A stretch of 56,472 nucleotides of DNA from IMG/VR virus record IMGVR_UViG_3300032006_000007, positions 1 to 56,472 of that record. The stretch is one strand, 5' to 3'. The stretch is from a virus. Below are positions 56,354-56,472 of the stretch, one piece after another (position 1 is the first letter of the stretch; each line of letters starts with the position of its first letter). Both the position numbers and the translations under genes were made by a program. The notes below the pieces were generated by a model, which was not told the DNA's origin, did no database searches, and saw only the letters and a program-made list of their open reading frames with translations.

Positions 56354-56472
56354 CGACAAAAGAAGATATGGCTAAAGAGATAGCCGATTTGAAGGCTCAG
56401 TTATCAGCTAAAGAATCCAAGAAGGGTAAAACTGGTTTAACAGTTTCATCTCAAAGGAAGATTAGCAAGACA
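56350..56472 (+). CDS. N-terminal part of a gene cut by the right edge
   Basis: 41 codons visible: charged helical start MTTKEDMAKEIADLKAQLSAK, then SSQRKISKT at the edge. Coupled by ATGA to the upstream gene. If the genome is circular this could be the missing N-terminus of the GHKL ATPase at the left edge. Confidence 0.6.
   Translation, partial: MTTKEDMAKEIADLKAQLSAKESKKGKTGLTVSSQRKISKT

Noticed and set aside
1-56472. amoC or other host metabolic genes, integrase, DNA polymerase
   Set aside because: I looked for these because some viruses of ammonia-oxidizing archaea are thought to carry them; no product here shows their motifs.

Overview
This 56.5 kb AT-rich window looks like most or all of a genome of a tailed virus (Caudoviricetes-type, long non-contractile tail) of an archaeon. 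The archaeal assignment rests on an MCM helicase and a RadA recombinase of archaeal type, an archaeal winged-helix regulator, and about thirty TATA boxes placed 22-33 nt upstream of start codons (leaderless transcripts). AT-richness, a secreted matrixin-like protease and a cupredoxin-like secreted protein would suit a marine Nitrososphaerota (ammonia-oxidizing) host, but that host call is inference. No integrase, tRNA, rRNA, CRISPR array, DNA polymerase or cell-wall lysin was seen.

Layout. (1) 1-9236, + strand: a tightly overlapping operon starting inside a GHKL ATPase gene (cut by the left edge), then a gene 88-like protein, a C5-methyltransferase-like protein, a winged-helix regulator with an apparent ATT start, and many Cys-rich mini-proteins. 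(2) 9217-19500: leaderless short operons with two PD-(D/E)XK-like nucleases, RadA, MCM, a cupredoxin-like secreted protein, a metallophosphoesterase, a secreted metalloprotease and an RNase H. (3) 19.5-25 kb, - strand: virion-associated acidic protein, large terminase with three small upstream genes and a possible small terminase, a TGT/DpdA-like protein and a Cas4-like nuclease. (4) 25-36 kb, - strand: host-recognition cassette with an Ig-like protein, a protein with 16 gapless 20-residue repeats, four paralogous fibre proteins, a LamG/kelch giant, a repeat fibre and a tail-collar fibre. (5) 36-54 kb, - strand: tail hub with inserted LamG domain, tape measure, tail-assembly chaperone with a -1 frameshift at CCCTTTA, tail tube, tail terminator, connectors, head proteins, HK97-type major capsid protein, prohead protease-scaffold, small membrane proteins, portal. 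(6) 54.0-56.5 kb, + strand: early-type small genes running off the right edge.

The + strand cluster at the right end and the + strand operon at the left end fit as one block if the genome is circular or circularly permuted. The gene cut at the right edge could supply the missing N-terminus of the left-edge GHKL ATPase, although the frame differs by one base.

Expression logic visible in the DNA: first genes of operons are leaderless behind TATA boxes of two kinds (TTTATATT and TTTAAATAC), three divergent promoters are near-perfectly symmetric, and internal genes are coupled by 1-, 4-, 8- or ~20-nt overlaps, sometimes with Shine-Dalgarno motifs. Using these signals I moved several starts and added about twenty small genes, many encoding zinc-ribbon or C2H2 mini-proteins.
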